Source: Lachnospiraceae bacterium (lineage in GTDB: Bacteria; Bacillota; Clostridia; Lachnospirales; Lachnospiraceae). Taken from it: 64,000 bases of DNA. A program made the position numbers and the translations under genes. Below are positions 8,383-16,951 of the stretch, in pieces (the first letter of the stretch is position 1; each line of letters opens with the position of its first letter). The stretch is taken from NCBI GenBank assembly GCA_902363835.1, contig CABJBM010000018.1, positions 62,001-126,000 of the forward strand, read 5' to 3'. The notes under the pieces were generated by a model. That model did no database searches and had not been told where the DNA came from. It saw only the letters and a list, made by a program, of their open reading frames with translations.

Positions 8383-8835
8383 CTACTTTTTTAACAATTT
8401 TCCTATTTCTTCCATAAATGTACTCACATCTTTAAATTCCCGGTATACGGAAGCAAAGCGAACGTAAGCCACCTCATCCACTTCCTGCAGCTTTTTCATG
8501 ACCAGCTCTCCGATCACCGTGCTTTCCACTTCCTTTTCCTCACGGTTGAAAACCTGAGTTTCTATCTCATCTACCATGGAATCAATCTGCTGAGATGACA
8601 CCGGACGCTTATGGCAGGAGTGAAGAATTCCTGATTCTATTTTTGAACGGTCATAAACCTCTCTGGAATTATCCTTTTTAATCACCATGAGAGGCATGGT
8701 CTCCAGCTTCTCATAGGTGGTAAACCGCTTTCCGCATTTCTCGCATTGTCTGCGGCGTCTGATTGAGCTGTTGTCGTCTGCCGGCCTGGAATCAATGACC
8801 TTTGTATCTGCTTCATTGCAAAATGGGCATTTCAC
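8383..8835 (-). CDS. nrdR: Transcriptional repressor NrdR
   Basis: A 150-residue NrdR. The N-terminal zinc ribbon has Cys3/Cys6 and Cys31/Cys34 (MKCPFC ... CEKCGKRFTTYE), followed by an ATP-cone domain (VIKKDNSREVYDRSKIESGI). NrdR senses dATP/ATP and represses ribonucleotide reductase operons by binding paired NrdR boxes. No ribonucleotide reductase is in the window, so its targets are elsewhere. It is first in a probable two-gene unit with the yqeG homologue. Confidence 0.97.
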   Translation of the reverse strand: MKCPFCNEADTKVIDSRPADDNSSIRRRRQCEKCGKRFTTYEKLETMPLMVIKKDNSREVYDRSKIESGILHSCHKRPVSSQQIDSMVDEIETQVFNREEKEVESTVIGELVMKKLQEVDEVAYVRFASVYREFKDVSTFMEEIGKLLKK

Positions 8836-8931
8836 GTTTCTGGTCCTCCTGTCTTACGGACTGTAATATTTTTACATAATTCTTATATTATATCATAACT
8901 TACAATCCAAAGATCCGCAAGCCCATCCTCC

Positions 8932-9192
8932 CTATATCCCGCATCTTTCCGTTGCTTTTTCCAAATCCACATTCACAAGGATGATATCCGGCCCCACCTG
9001 TCTGATGTCGCAGAAAGGAATTACATACTCTTTCTCCCTGACTAAAAAGCCGCAAAAGCACCCTGGTCCTGGCACAATAATGGCTAAAAGACAACCTGTT
9101 TCCATGTCAAAGTCCACATCACCAACATAGCCGAGGCGTCTGCAGTCACAGATATTAATCACTTCTTTTTGTTTGAGATCACAAATGCGCAT
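8932..9192 (-). CDS. YlmC/YmxH family PRC-barrel sporulation protein
   Basis: An 86-residue protein formed of a single PRC-barrel-like domain (CDLKQKEVINICDCRRLGYVGDVDFDMETG...FCDIRQVGPDIILV). Members of the YlmC/YmxH family are conserved in spore formers and include proteins made under sporulation control, but their molecular role is unclear. It carries several Cys residues near the middle (PGCFCGF). The ATG has AAGGAGGTGTATCT upstream. A sporulation link is by family, not shown here. Confidence 0.85.
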   Translation of the reverse strand: MRICDLKQKEVINICDCRRLGYVGDVDFDMETGCLLAIIVPGPGCFCGFLVREKEYVIPFCDIRQVGPDIILVNVDLEKATERCGI

Positions 9193-9244
9193 AGATACAC
9201 CTCCTTATTGTATTCTATGCACTCACCTCCTGTCTGACACGGTT

Positions 9245-10069
9245 CTACCACTGATTTTCCTGGTTCCACATGGACTCAAAGGAAACTTCTCTCCCTCTTT
9301 CAGGAGAGTTATGAGAAAGCTGTTCCTTAAGATCCAGATAATACTCTGTCACAGTGGCTTGAATATAGGGAAATACCCAAAGAAAGCCGATCCCTAAGGA
9401 GCAGTATCCCAGAATTATCATTCCAAAAAAGCTTAAATACAGGTAAAAAAGCCTGCCTTTATTCCCCTTCATCATGCGCACACTTTCCTTGAGGCAGTTC
9501 CACAGCCTTTGATTGGGGGACTCAATGAGAAGGAACATTGCCTGGGATAAAAACAGCATTGTGATGATGCTTCCAATGAGCAGTAACAGATACGTAAGCA
9601 CCAGCAATACCACCATGACCGGTATAAAATCAGTGATCAGTGCAACAGCAAGTACCACGAAATACGGAATAGCCCATATAAATCCAATTAACACATTTAT
9701 GAAATAAAGTCCTATAAACTTATGAGGCTTATTCTGAAAAGCAAAAAGCAGATCAGACAGCCTGGCCGTATGGCCAGTACATATGTTCAGATAAATCTTA
9801 AGGATTCCCGGCATGAAAAGACTGTATATGGAGAGGACCGCCAGGAAGGATAAATAAATCCCTGCCCTCACAGCCATATATCCGGCAGATATGTTTTGTG
9901 TACCGGCTGAAAAAGGATCCACCAGCCCCATGGAAAATGATGTTAAAACATACACCAGGGAAATGGCCAGAAGAACAGCCCCTACAAGGAACTGGATGCC
10001 AATACACAAGCCGTATCTGCCTTTTAAGTTCCTCCTGGCACGCCTTTTAAGTTCTGATGAAGTTTTCAC
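9245..10069 (-). CDS. DUF975 family integral membrane protein
   Basis: A 274-residue protein with about six hydrophobic segments and the N-terminal motif MKTSSELKRRARRNLKGRYG followed by the first helix, as in DUF975 proteins. The central segment PNQRLWNCLKESVRMMKGNKGRLFYLYLSF is the other conserved block of the family. Function is unknown. The start is a GTG that overlaps the stop of the upstream gene (GTGA), with AGGAGGTGCA as ribosome site inside the upstream coding end, so the two genes are translationally coupled. Confidence 0.8.
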   Translation of the reverse strand: MKTSSELKRRARRNLKGRYGLCIGIQFLVGAVLLAISLVYVLTSFSMGLVDPFSAGTQNISAGYMAVRAGIYLSFLAVLSIYSLFMPGILKIYLNICTGHTARLSDLLFAFQNKPHKFIGLYFINVLIGFIWAIPYFVVLAVALITDFIPVMVVLLVLTYLLLLIGSIITMLFLSQAMFLLIESPNQRLWNCLKESVRMMKGNKGRLFYLYLSFFGMIILGYCSLGIGFLWVFPYIQATVTEYYLDLKEQLSHNSPERGREVSFESMWNQENQW

Positions 10070-10413
10070 GAAAATGCACCTCCTAACTCCATGCCATTCA
10101 TCGCCACAAGGCCGATAAATACGATTGCAACCAATACAACCAGCACAATGGCAATGGCTGAAGTAATAAGGCCTGCCTTTGCATAGCCTTCAAACCTGTC
10201 TTCTGTCCTGGATAGCAGGGCAAACAGGATCCCAAGGCTTCCGAAAATCAATCCTCCGTAACAGCAGCAGGAGGTTATAATTCCAAGGATCCCCATAACC
10301 AGGGATGCAAGGGCCATGTTGTTCTGATCCGCTTTCTCAGGCTGCACATAAACAACCTCCTGATCCCAATCCCGCCTTTCCTGTAAGGAATCTTCTTGAT
10401 TATCCTGATCCAT
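10066..10413 (-). CDS. DUF4190-type small membrane protein
   Basis: A 115-residue protein with a charged N-terminus (MDQDNQEDSLQERRDWDQE), then two hydrophobic segments: ALASLVMGILGIITSCCCYGGLIFG and the C-terminal AGLITSAIAIVLVVLVAIVFIGL. This matches the DUF4190 layout (two helices with a Cys/Gly-rich turn). The frame is open further upstream to 10569 through a tandem repeat, but the only good ribosome site (AAAAAGGAG) serves the ATG at 10413. It is coupled to the DUF975 gene downstream. Function is unknown. Confidence 0.7.
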   Translation of the reverse strand: MDQDNQEDSLQERRDWDQEVVYVQPEKADQNNMALASLVMGILGIITSCCCYGGLIFGSLGILFALLSRTEDRFEGYAKAGLITSAIAIVLVVLVAIVFIGLVAMNGMELGGAFS

Positions 10414-10445
10414 TTCTATCATCTCCTTTTTCTTATAATATAATT

Positions 10446-10521
10446 TATCTGAACTTGCAAAGCAAGGGAAGATAAAAGGGGCGCTATCTGAACTTGCAAA
10501 GCAAGGGAAGATAAAAGGGGC
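10446..10521 (-). repeat. Tandem 39-bp hairpin repeat, two copies
   Basis: Two identical 37-nt blocks (10446-10482 and 10485-10521) repeat with a 39-bp period. Each can fold into a hairpin: outer TATCT/AGATA, inner CTTGC/GCAAG around a 3-nt loop. They lie in the leader of the DUF4190 gene. The rest of the 10414-10768 gap holds only this repeat and the terminator at 10646-10689. Confidence 0.75.
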
Positions 10522-10645
10522 ATACTTTGGGCCGCCCATCCGATTACTGGAATATGAATTATATTCCAATAATATGACGATTATACAATATTTTCCATTA
10601 ACTGTAAAACTAATATTTTATCCGGCAAAAAACGACAGAAGGAAA

Positions 10646-10689
10646 AAAAGAACATTCTTCAACGGATGTCCGATAAAAAATGTTCTTTT
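10646..10689 (-). terminator. Terminator of the dehydratase-aldolase operon
   Basis: Perfect 11-bp stem AAAAGAACATT / AATGTTCTTTT with a 22-nt loop; on the minus strand it runs into T-rich sequence. It lies 80 bp past the aldolase stop. Confidence 0.65.
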
Positions 10690-10768
10690 CCCTTGCACTG
10701 CTTATTTTAATTATATATAGAGGGGATTTTTTTGCCCTGCTTTTCAAACACCCTCTCTTCCCCTGGGT

Positions 10769-11665
10769 TTACTCAAGCAATCCCTCTTCTCTTAAGATCT
10801 GCTCAAGCCGCCTGGTCTCTTCCTCCGTTGCCTCCTGCATGGGTCTGGCACATACGGATTTCATGGGAATCCTGCGGAGCACCATGGCTTTTTTTATAAT
10901 AGGTACAAACTGCTCTCCCACATCGTATACCGCCATAAGCCGGTCTATCTTCATCTGGTATTCCCGCAAAAGCCCAAAATCCTCTGCCCTGGCCGCTTCA
11001 GCAAGGGCGGAGGCTGTCTCCGGCGCAAAATTGGATAACCCGGCGATACAGCCGTCTCCTCCGCTTATCACATTGTGGGAGAAAAATTCATCAAATCCCG
11101 AATAGACCAGAAATTCAGGAAATTCGCTCTTCACAGTCTGAATCAAAGCCCTGGTATGCCCCATTACATCCACTGTGTCCTTAATACCCACAATATTCTT
11201 CCTCCTGCGGGCCAGCTCCAGAACCACATGGGGCTTTAGGTCATAGCCGGTTCTGGCAGGAAAATTATACAGCAGCAGCGGACCTTCTATTCTCCCTGCC
11301 AGGGTATCATAAAAATCCAGGACAGCGCTGTCCGGCAGGTTAAAGTAATAGGGAGAAATGACCATAACTCCGTCCGCCCCCTGCTCAAGGGCATAACGGG
11401 ACAGCTCCACACATTCCTCAAAAACCGTTCCGCCGGTACCTGCATACACCGTCACCCGGCGATTCACGTAATTAAGGGCCTCCCGGATCATCCGTTTCTT
11501 TTCTTCCAGGGAAATGGCAAAAAACTCTCCGATGCTTCCCAGAATCAGGATCCCATCCATCCCTCCTGCTATGAGATGGTCGTATATCCGCCTGTTGGCC
11601 TCCATGTCCACATGGCCGTCCTTTGTTAATGCCGTTACTGCCGGTGTTATATACTTTGCATTCAT
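10769..11665 (-). CDS. DapA/N-acetylneuraminate lyase family aldolase
   Basis: A 298-residue (beta/alpha)8 class I aldolase of the dihydrodipicolinate synthase family. The Schiff-base lysine is Lys162 in GIKDT, and Tyr133 in YNFPARTG is the catalytic tyrosine. The substrate loop reads GSIGE instead of GTTGE of true DapA, which fits sugar-acid aldolases or dehydratases better than lysine biosynthesis. It is the last gene of an operon with a ribose-type transporter pair and an IlvD/Edd dehydratase, so the likely reaction is cleavage or dehydration of a 2-keto-3-deoxy sugar acid. The exact substrate is inferred only. Confidence 0.85.
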   Translation of the reverse strand: MNAKYITPAVTALTKDGHVDMEANRRIYDHLIAGGMDGILILGSIGEFFAISLEEKKRMIREALNYVNRRVTVYAGTGGTVFEECVELSRYALEQGADGVMVISPYYFNLPDSAVLDFYDTLAGRIEGPLLLYNFPARTGYDLKPHVVLELARRRKNIVGIKDTVDVMGHTRALIQTVKSEFPEFLVYSGFDEFFSHNVISGGDGCIAGLSNFAPETASALAEAARAEDFGLLREYQMKIDRLMAVYDVGEQFVPIIKKAMVLRRIPMKSVCARPMQEATEEETRRLEQILREEGLLE

Positions 11666-11699
11666 CTACCCCATCTCCCTTCCCGCTTTTCTGTATCTT

Positions 11700-13427
11700 T
11701 TATTCTTCATATCCAGCTCCTTCCATGGCTGATAAGGCATCTCTGGTGTATCTTGCCAATATCCCTTTTTGCTTTGGTCTGGGAATGATTCCCTCTCTTC
11801 TCCTTTCCTCCAGCACCTTCTCAATTTCCTGAAGCGTCCGCTCCTCCCCCTGGATTCCCGTCAGGTTTAAGGTTCTGTCCTTTACGCTGTAGGAAATGAT
11901 ATCGCCGTCCTTCACAAAGGCAAGAGGGCCTCCTGCTGCTGCCTCCGGAGACACATGGCCAATGGCAGGCCCTCTTGTGGCCCCGGAAAACCTGCCGTCC
12001 GTAACCAGGGCCACGCTTCCATTAAGCTCATGATCACAGACAATTGCCTCTGTGGTCATGAGCATTTCCGGCATACCGCTGCCCCTTGGCCCTTCATAGC
12101 GGATCACAATGATATCGCCTCTGCGGATCTCCCTTTTCACCACTGACTGGTAAGCATCCTCCTCACAGTCAAATACACGTGCCCTTCCCTTATGCTCCCA
12201 CATCTCCCTGACACATGCGGCATATTTAATAACAGCTCCTTCGGGAGCCAGATTGCCCCGCATAACGGCAATGGTTCCCTTCTGGTCAGCTTCACAGACC
12301 GGAAAAATAACCTGTTCCCTCTTTAAGCCGTAATTGCTCAGATATCCTGTATAACGCTCAAAAAAACCGTCCTTCTCCAAATCTTCCAGATTCTCTCCAA
12401 GCGTCCTGCCTGTGACTGTCATTACATCAAGATGCAGCAGATCCCTCAGTTCCCGTTCAACCATGGGAACTCCGCCTGCGAACCAGAAGGCCTCTGTCAG
12501 ATGCTTCCCGCTGGGAGTGATATTTCCGATGTGGGGGACCCGGTGATTGATTTCATCAAATTTTTCCGGTGCGATTGATAGACCCAGCTCCCTTGCCAGG
12601 GAAGTGAGATGGATGACTCCATTGGTGGACCCTCCGATTGCACTGTGGACAATGATGGCATTCTCAAATGCTTCCTTTGTCATGATCTGGCTGGGGCGTA
12701 TCTCCTTTTCCACCAGCTTCATTATGGTATAACCTGCCCTGCGCGCCCATGCCAGGATGTCCCGCATGGTGGCCGGTATCAGTGCGGAGCCGGGCAGGGC
12801 CATTCCCAGGGCTTCTGCCATGCATTGCATGGTACTGGCCGTTCCCAGAAACGTACATGCGCCGGCTGACGGGCATCCTGTCAGCTTGTAATCCCTTATT
12901 TCCTGCGGAGTAATATCCCCTTCCCGCTTCTGGCGCAGGGATATGTCTCCTGCCACCAGAGAAGTCGTCATCCCCGGTCCGTTCCTCATGCTTCCACCTG
13001 GTATGAATATGGAAGGAATGTCAAGCCGGGCCGCCGCCTTCAGCTGGGCGGGTATGGACTTGTCACAGGATGCCGCCAGTACCAGCCCGTCCCATGAGTA
13101 CACGGAACCGTGGAGTTCTATCATATCGCAGACAGCTTCTCTGGAGGCCAGTATGTAATTCATTCCGTTATGTCCCTGAGCACAGCCGTCGCAAAGATCC
13201 GTGGTATGATACTGTGCAGGATACCCGCCTTTTTCAAACACGCCGTATTTCACCTGTTCCATGAGTCCCAAAAGGTGTACACTTCCCGGATGGCTGTCCC
13301 CATAGGCATCCTCCAGCAAAATCTGAGGCTTCTTTATATCTTCCTCATCCCAGCCGCTTCCCATCTGCAGAGCGTCAAACTGCGCCCACAGCTCCCGCTG
13401 GGGCGCGCTTTTCTGCTTTATATTCAT
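11700..13427 (-). CDS. IlvD/Edd family sugar-acid dehydratase
   Basis: A 575-residue iron-sulfur dehydratase of the IlvD/Edd family. Cluster-type cysteines are Cys79/Cys82 ([13 protein letters not shown]), Cys121 ([10 protein letters not shown]) and Cys185/Cys191 ([17 protein letters not shown]); the C-terminal half has the RGSGMPEM and [11 protein letters not shown] blocks. The family dehydrates dihydroxy acids or aldonates (gluconate-6-P, xylonate, arabinonate). The [19 protein letters not shown] region resembles YjhG/YagF-type xylonate dehydratases more than IlvD. The frame is open to 13487 but the ATG at 13427 has AGAGGTAAT upstream and follows the previous stop by 8 bp. With the neighbouring aldolase it forms a typical aldonate pathway. 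Confidence 0.85.
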   Translation of the reverse strand: MNIKQKSAPQRELWAQFDALQMGSGWDEEDIKKPQILLEDAYGDSHPGSVHLLGLMEQVKYGVFEKGGYPAQYHTTDLCDGCAQGHNGMNYILASREAVCDMIELHGSVYSWDGLVLAASCDKSIPAQLKAAARLDIPSIFIPGGSMRNGPGMTTSLVAGDISLRQKREGDITPQEIRDYKLTGCPSAGACTFLGTASTMQCMAEALGMALPGSALIPATMRDILAWARRAGYTIMKLVEKEIRPSQIMTKEAFENAIIVHSAIGGSTNGVIHLTSLARELGLSIAPEKFDEINHRVPHIGNITPSGKHLTEAFWFAGGVPMVERELRDLLHLDVMTVTGRTLGENLEDLEKDGFFERYTGYLSNYGLKREQVIFPVCEADQKGTIAVMRGNLAPEGAVIKYAACVREMWEHKGRARVFDCEEDAYQSVVKREIRRGDIIVIRYEGPRGSGMPEMLMTTEAIVCDHELNGSVALVTDGRFSGATRGPAIGHVSPEAAAGGPLAFVKDGDIISYSVKDRTLNLTGIQGEERTLQEIEKVLEERRREGIIPRPKQKGILARYTRDALSAMEGAGYEE

Positions 13428-13435
13428 ATTTTTTA

Positions 13436-14431
13436 TTACCTCTCCGATTTCTCTCCATACGCTTTTATATCCATAGCTTCTATCCAAGTTACGTCAATTA
13501 AATACTCTTTCCCAATCTCTCCCCCTTCCACTGCGTCCGCCAGTTTGTCCACCAGCGTTCTGCCAATCATTTGACAGTTTTGGTCCACAATGCCCGTAAT
13601 CAGGCCTTCATCCACACCGGCTGCCAGAGTGGGGGAATAGTCAAATCCATAATGGTACAAAATTCCCTGAAGGTTCTGGGATTTGATGGCCTCCATGGTT
13701 CCGGTGATGACAGACTCTGTTCCCAGGGTGAACACCGCCTTTAAGTCAGGGTATGACATGATCTGTGTCTCCAACTGCTCCTTTGCCCTGGATACGCTTA
13801 AGTCATTGATAATCCAGTCACACCAGGTGAACCGGGAAGCCTCCTTCCCCATGGCCTGGTTAAAACCTTCCTTAAGACCCTTATAGCGCTCGGTCATGTT
13901 CTGGGCAGAACCACTGTAGGTAACGGCTGTCAGTTTTCCTTCGGTAATCCCTCTCTTTTTTAAGTCTTCCCCACCGCGTCTTCCCAGCTCCATTCCGGCT
14001 TCATAATTATTGGTTCCGATATATGCCAGCCGGTTGACGCTGTTCCTGATATCCGTATCATAGGTGACTACTTTGATTCCGGCTGCCATTGCTTCCGCCG
14101 CTTTTACATCAAACATCTCCGGTTCCAGGGCTGCCATGGCAATGCCGTCTGCTTTCTGGTCAATCGCCTCCTGAACCATCTCAATCAGCTTCTGGGGCCG
14201 TGAGGAATCCCCGGGTAATCCCGCTTTTACAATCAGACAGTATCCCCGTTCCCTGGCCTGTTCCTGCGCGCTTTGAATCAGCGGCTTCCAATAAGGTCCT
14301 TCTTTATTTAATGCAATCAGATACAGGTTCTTTCCTTCCTGCCCTTCTAAAGCAGCACTGGACTGCCTTCCGCATCCGGCCGCAAAAAAGCATACTGCCA
14401 GTCCGATTGCCCATATTTTAAACATTCTCAT
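13436..14431 (-). CDS. Ribose-type sugar-binding lipoprotein (RbsB-like)
   Basis: A 331-residue periplasmic-binding-protein type 1 receptor. The lipoprotein signal is [20 protein letters not shown]; the mature protein has [39 protein letters not shown] and [10 protein letters not shown], as in RbsB/XylF-like pentose and hexose receptors. It overlaps the permease gene by 4 bp upstream and is followed by the dehydratase. No RbsA-type ATPase is in this operon, which is unusual for the CUT2 family. The ligand is likely a sugar or sugar acid degraded by the two downstream enzymes. Confidence 0.88.
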   Translation of the reverse strand: MRMFKIWAIGLAVCFFAAGCGRQSSAALEGQEGKNLYLIALNKEGPYWKPLIQSAQEQARERGYCLIVKAGLPGDSSRPQKLIEMVQEAIDQKADGIAMAALEPEMFDVKAAEAMAAGIKVVTYDTDIRNSVNRLAYIGTNNYEAGMELGRRGGEDLKKRGITEGKLTAVTYSGSAQNMTERYKGLKEGFNQAMGKEASRFTWCDWIINDLSVSRAKEQLETQIMSYPDLKAVFTLGTESVITGTMEAIKSQNLQGILYHYGFDYSPTLAAGVDEGLITGIVDQNCQMIGRTLVDKLADAVEGGEIGKEYLIDVTWIEAMDIKAYGEKSER

Positions 14432-15387
14432 GCCGATTCTTCCCTCTTCTTCCGAAAATAGTCCATCACAATGGCTGCCAGGATCATAAGCCCTGTGACT
14501 GCCTGCTGTCCGTAAGTATTTAATCCGGCCGCATTCATGCCGTTTTTAAACACCTCTATAATAAGCAGCCCCAGAACCGCGCGCACAATGCCTCCTGCCC
14601 CTCCTTCAAATCGGATTCCGCCGATAATCACAGCAGCAATGGCATATGCTTCCAGCCCCATCGCCTCACTGGAGGCTCCCACATTCAAGTAGGACATAAG
14701 GATGATTCCCGCAATCCCCGCAAGGGCCCCTTCAATAAAATAGACCTTGAGAAGGTGCCGCTTAACCTGGATGCCGGCCAGGCTGCTGGCTTTCTTACTG
14801 GAACCTACAGCATAGCAGTAGCGGCCGAAAATTGTACATTTCATAACAAGGGCAACTGCCACCGCCAGGACCAGGAAGATGAGAAAATTGGAATAGAGGA
14901 TATTGCCCAGCAGATTCGTATTGGAAATGCGGTAAAACCAGCCTGGCAGACCGCTGATCAGAAGGCCGCCGGTGAACATCTGAGTCAGCCCCCGGATCAT
15001 ATAACTGCTTCCAACGGTCACAATAAACGGCTTAAGCTCAAACCGCGTAATCAGAAACCCGTTGAGAAGCCCCCAGGCACCGCCGCAGAGGATTCCCAGG
15101 GCCACGCACGCTGCCGGATGCATTCCCCGCACTGCCAGGTATGCGGCTGCCGTTCCTGCGCAGGCCATAATAGCCCCGCAGGACAGGTCAATCCCGCCGG
15201 AAATCATCAGCATTGCCACTCCAAGCGTGGCAATTCCCAAGATGGGCATGGAACGCAGGAAGCTGGCAAGGTTCCCTCTGGTTGCAAATACCGGCAGCAT
15301 ATAAGAAAATGCTGCCACCAGAAAGAGGAGAAGCCCAATCATCCAGTATTCTGCCATTTTTTCTTTCCAGACTATTTTTTTCCGCAT
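14428..15387 (-). CDS. Ribose-type ABC permease (RbsC-like)
   Basis: A 319-residue CUT2 permease with 8-10 hydrophobic segments. The block GVAMLMISGGIDLSCGAIMA and the later FEGGAGGIVRAVLGLLIIEV are characteristic of RbsC/XylH. A TTG 20 codons upstream (15445-15447) overlaps the -10 box of the promoter, so the ATG at 15385-15387 is preferred. It is the promoter-proximal gene of the operon permease, binding protein, dehydratase, aldolase. The partner ATPase is missing; the only RbsA-like protein in the locus (24918-26327) has lost key catalytic residues. Confidence 0.88.
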   Translation of the reverse strand: MRKKIVWKEKMAEYWMIGLLLFLVAAFSYMLPVFATRGNLASFLRSMPILGIATLGVAMLMISGGIDLSCGAIMACAGTAAAYLAVRGMHPAACVALGILCGGAWGLLNGFLITRFELKPFIVTVGSSYMIRGLTQMFTGGLLISGLPGWFYRISNTNLLGNILYSNFLIFLVLAVAVALVMKCTIFGRYCYAVGSSKKASSLAGIQVKRHLLKVYFIEGALAGIAGIILMSYLNVGASSEAMGLEAYAIAAVIIGGIRFEGGAGGIVRAVLGLLIIEVFKNGMNAAGLNTYGQQAVTGLMILAAIVMDYFRKKREESA

Positions 15388-15446
15388 CTTAAGTTCCCCA
15401 CTCTTTCCGTTATTCCAATCTGCTTTTTTATAAATTCTCACATCCA

Positions 15447-15475
15447 ATTCTAGCAGAGAAACGGATATTTATCAA
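15447..15475 (-). promoter_or_regulatory. Promoter of the RbsC-like operon
   Basis: Minus-strand TTGATA (15470-15475), 17 bp, TAGAAT (15447-15452). The -35 overlaps the stop codon of the GH5 gene, giving the downstream four genes their own start of transcription inside the larger locus. Confidence 0.65.
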
Positions 15476-16911
15476 TGCAGCATATGTTTCAGAAGGTTCA
15501 GATAAGGCTGATTTTTCACGCAGTTTTCCAGCTTAAAGCCTCCGGCAATACGCTCCAGGTCATCCTCGCTGTATCCCGCAAAACGTCTGGCATAAGCAGG
15601 CTGCAGCATAGCGCCCCCATAACCGTTAAGCACCCCGTAATTCATCACAAAGGCATTGGAAGCCTTATCAAGCCTGGTTTCTCCCATCACATCCAGAATA
15701 TAATCGGCAAGCGCACGGGATTTCTTCCTGCCCTCTGCCACCCCTGCATAATCTGCGACAAAATTCTCAGCTCCCAGGATGCGCTTTTGTTCCTGGACAG
15801 GGCGGATAATTTTCATGTATTCACTCTCCGGGTCTAAGAATACCCATCCCATGATCCCGGGATCCTTATAGGTCCAGGTGGTCCAGTGGACTCCATAGGA
15901 GTTGTAAATATCCAGCTGGTCGGCCATAGAAGCCAGACGGTATGGAAGCTCCTCAGGATAACCATGATATTGGGAACCGAACTCGCCCACCCACAGAGGC
16001 ACATGGTGCTTAATAGCAAACTGTGTCCCCTGGTGGTTAAGGAATGCGGTCTTTTGTTTATTCTTATCCCAGTAAACCCCATCATAATATCCCGGGTACG
16101 TCCCCGGCCCATATCCCGGCGGTATGTAGTTGTGGCTGCTGTACACCAGATTATCCTCAAAAGGCTTTTCAAGTCCTTCAAAATTCCTGGAATAATTATC
16201 CCCCTCCAAAAACAGGATGTGCTTTTTATCGATCCCCCTGATCCCATCAGCCATTTCCCGGTACAGTTTGTTGATTGCAGCCCAGTCCGACCGATAGAAT
16301 TCGTAAAAGTCATAGGCATGTTCACCGGCAGGCGTTCCTGTGGAGGGTTCATTCATCAGATCATAACCCGCTACCACCGTTCTGTCCCTGTACCTTTGTG
16401 CAAAAGCCTGCCAAAGGGCTGTAATCCGTTCCTGGAAATGGCGGTAGCCCCAGAGAAGAGCTGCCCCCCGCTCGTTATCACTGTGCCAGTGGCAGTTCTG
16501 CCAGCCTGATAAGGCATGCATATCCAGAATCACGTAAACTCCCTGCCGTTCACAGGCATCCAGCACGGCATCCAGCCGTTTAAATCCCTCTTCCTTATAT
16601 ATAAAGGGATTCTGGTCATCCTCAAAATGCCGGTAACTTAAAGGAATGCGGATGCAGTTGGCTCCGGTTTCCCGGATCAGCCGGATATCCTCCTCAGCCA
16701 GGAAGTTGTCAAGAATAGTCTCAAAGAACAATTCCGCCTTGCCTGCGCCAAGGGCCTTTGCCATCTCCCTCTTCATCCCGCTCTCCGTACCCGGATATCC
16801 ATTGATAAAATCCTCCATGTTCATCCAGCCGCCCACACAGGTACCGCGAAGGTACACAGGATTTCCCGATTCATCCACGATCTTACCATTTCTTACCTGT
16901 AATAAATCCAT
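15472..16911 (-). CDS. Glycoside hydrolase family 5 protein
   Basis: A 479-residue clan GH-A glycosidase. The acid/base is Glu188 in DLMNEPS and the nucleophile Glu310 in WVGEFGS; other family residues are RIPLSYR and SSHNYIPPG. The N-terminus (NPVYLRGTCVGGWMNMEDFINGYPG) resembles exo-glucanase-like GH5 members. There is no signal peptide, so it should act in the cytoplasm on short beta-linked oligosaccharides brought in by the CUT1 importer encoded upstream. The ATG at 16911 has GGAGAAGGAG upstream; ten further in-frame codons exist before it without a better site. Exact specificity cannot be assigned. Confidence 0.85.
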   Translation of the reverse strand: MDLLQVRNGKIVDESGNPVYLRGTCVGGWMNMEDFINGYPGTESGMKREMAKALGAGKAELFFETILDNFLAEEDIRLIRETGANCIRIPLSYRHFEDDQNPFIYKEEGFKRLDAVLDACERQGVYVILDMHALSGWQNCHWHSDNERGAALLWGYRHFQERITALWQAFAQRYRDRTVVAGYDLMNEPSTGTPAGEHAYDFYEFYRSDWAAINKLYREMADGIRGIDKKHILFLEGDNYSRNFEGLEKPFEDNLVYSSHNYIPPGYGPGTYPGYYDGVYWDKNKQKTAFLNHQGTQFAIKHHVPLWVGEFGSQYHGYPEELPYRLASMADQLDIYNSYGVHWTTWTYKDPGIMGWVFLDPESEYMKIIRPVQEQKRILGAENFVADYAGVAEGRKKSRALADYILDVMGETRLDKASNAFVMNYGVLNGYGGAMLQPAYARRFAGYSEDDLERIAGGFKLENCVKNQPYLNLLKHMLH

Positions 16912-16951
16912 TCTTTTTCTCCTTCTCCAGATTTCTCTCACACAGTCCCTG

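Noticed and set aside
15388..15447. TTG start of the RbsC-like permease at 15447
   Set aside because: The TTG overlaps the -10 box of its own promoter; the ATG at 15387 is used.
14755..15453. 232-residue open frame opposite the RbsC-like permease
   Set aside because: Composition is that of the antisense of a membrane protein; the minus-strand gene is clear.
16912..16941. GH5 protein starting ten codons upstream (MREIWRRRKR...)
   Set aside because: Overlaps the ribosome site GGAGAAGGAG that serves the ATG at 16911.
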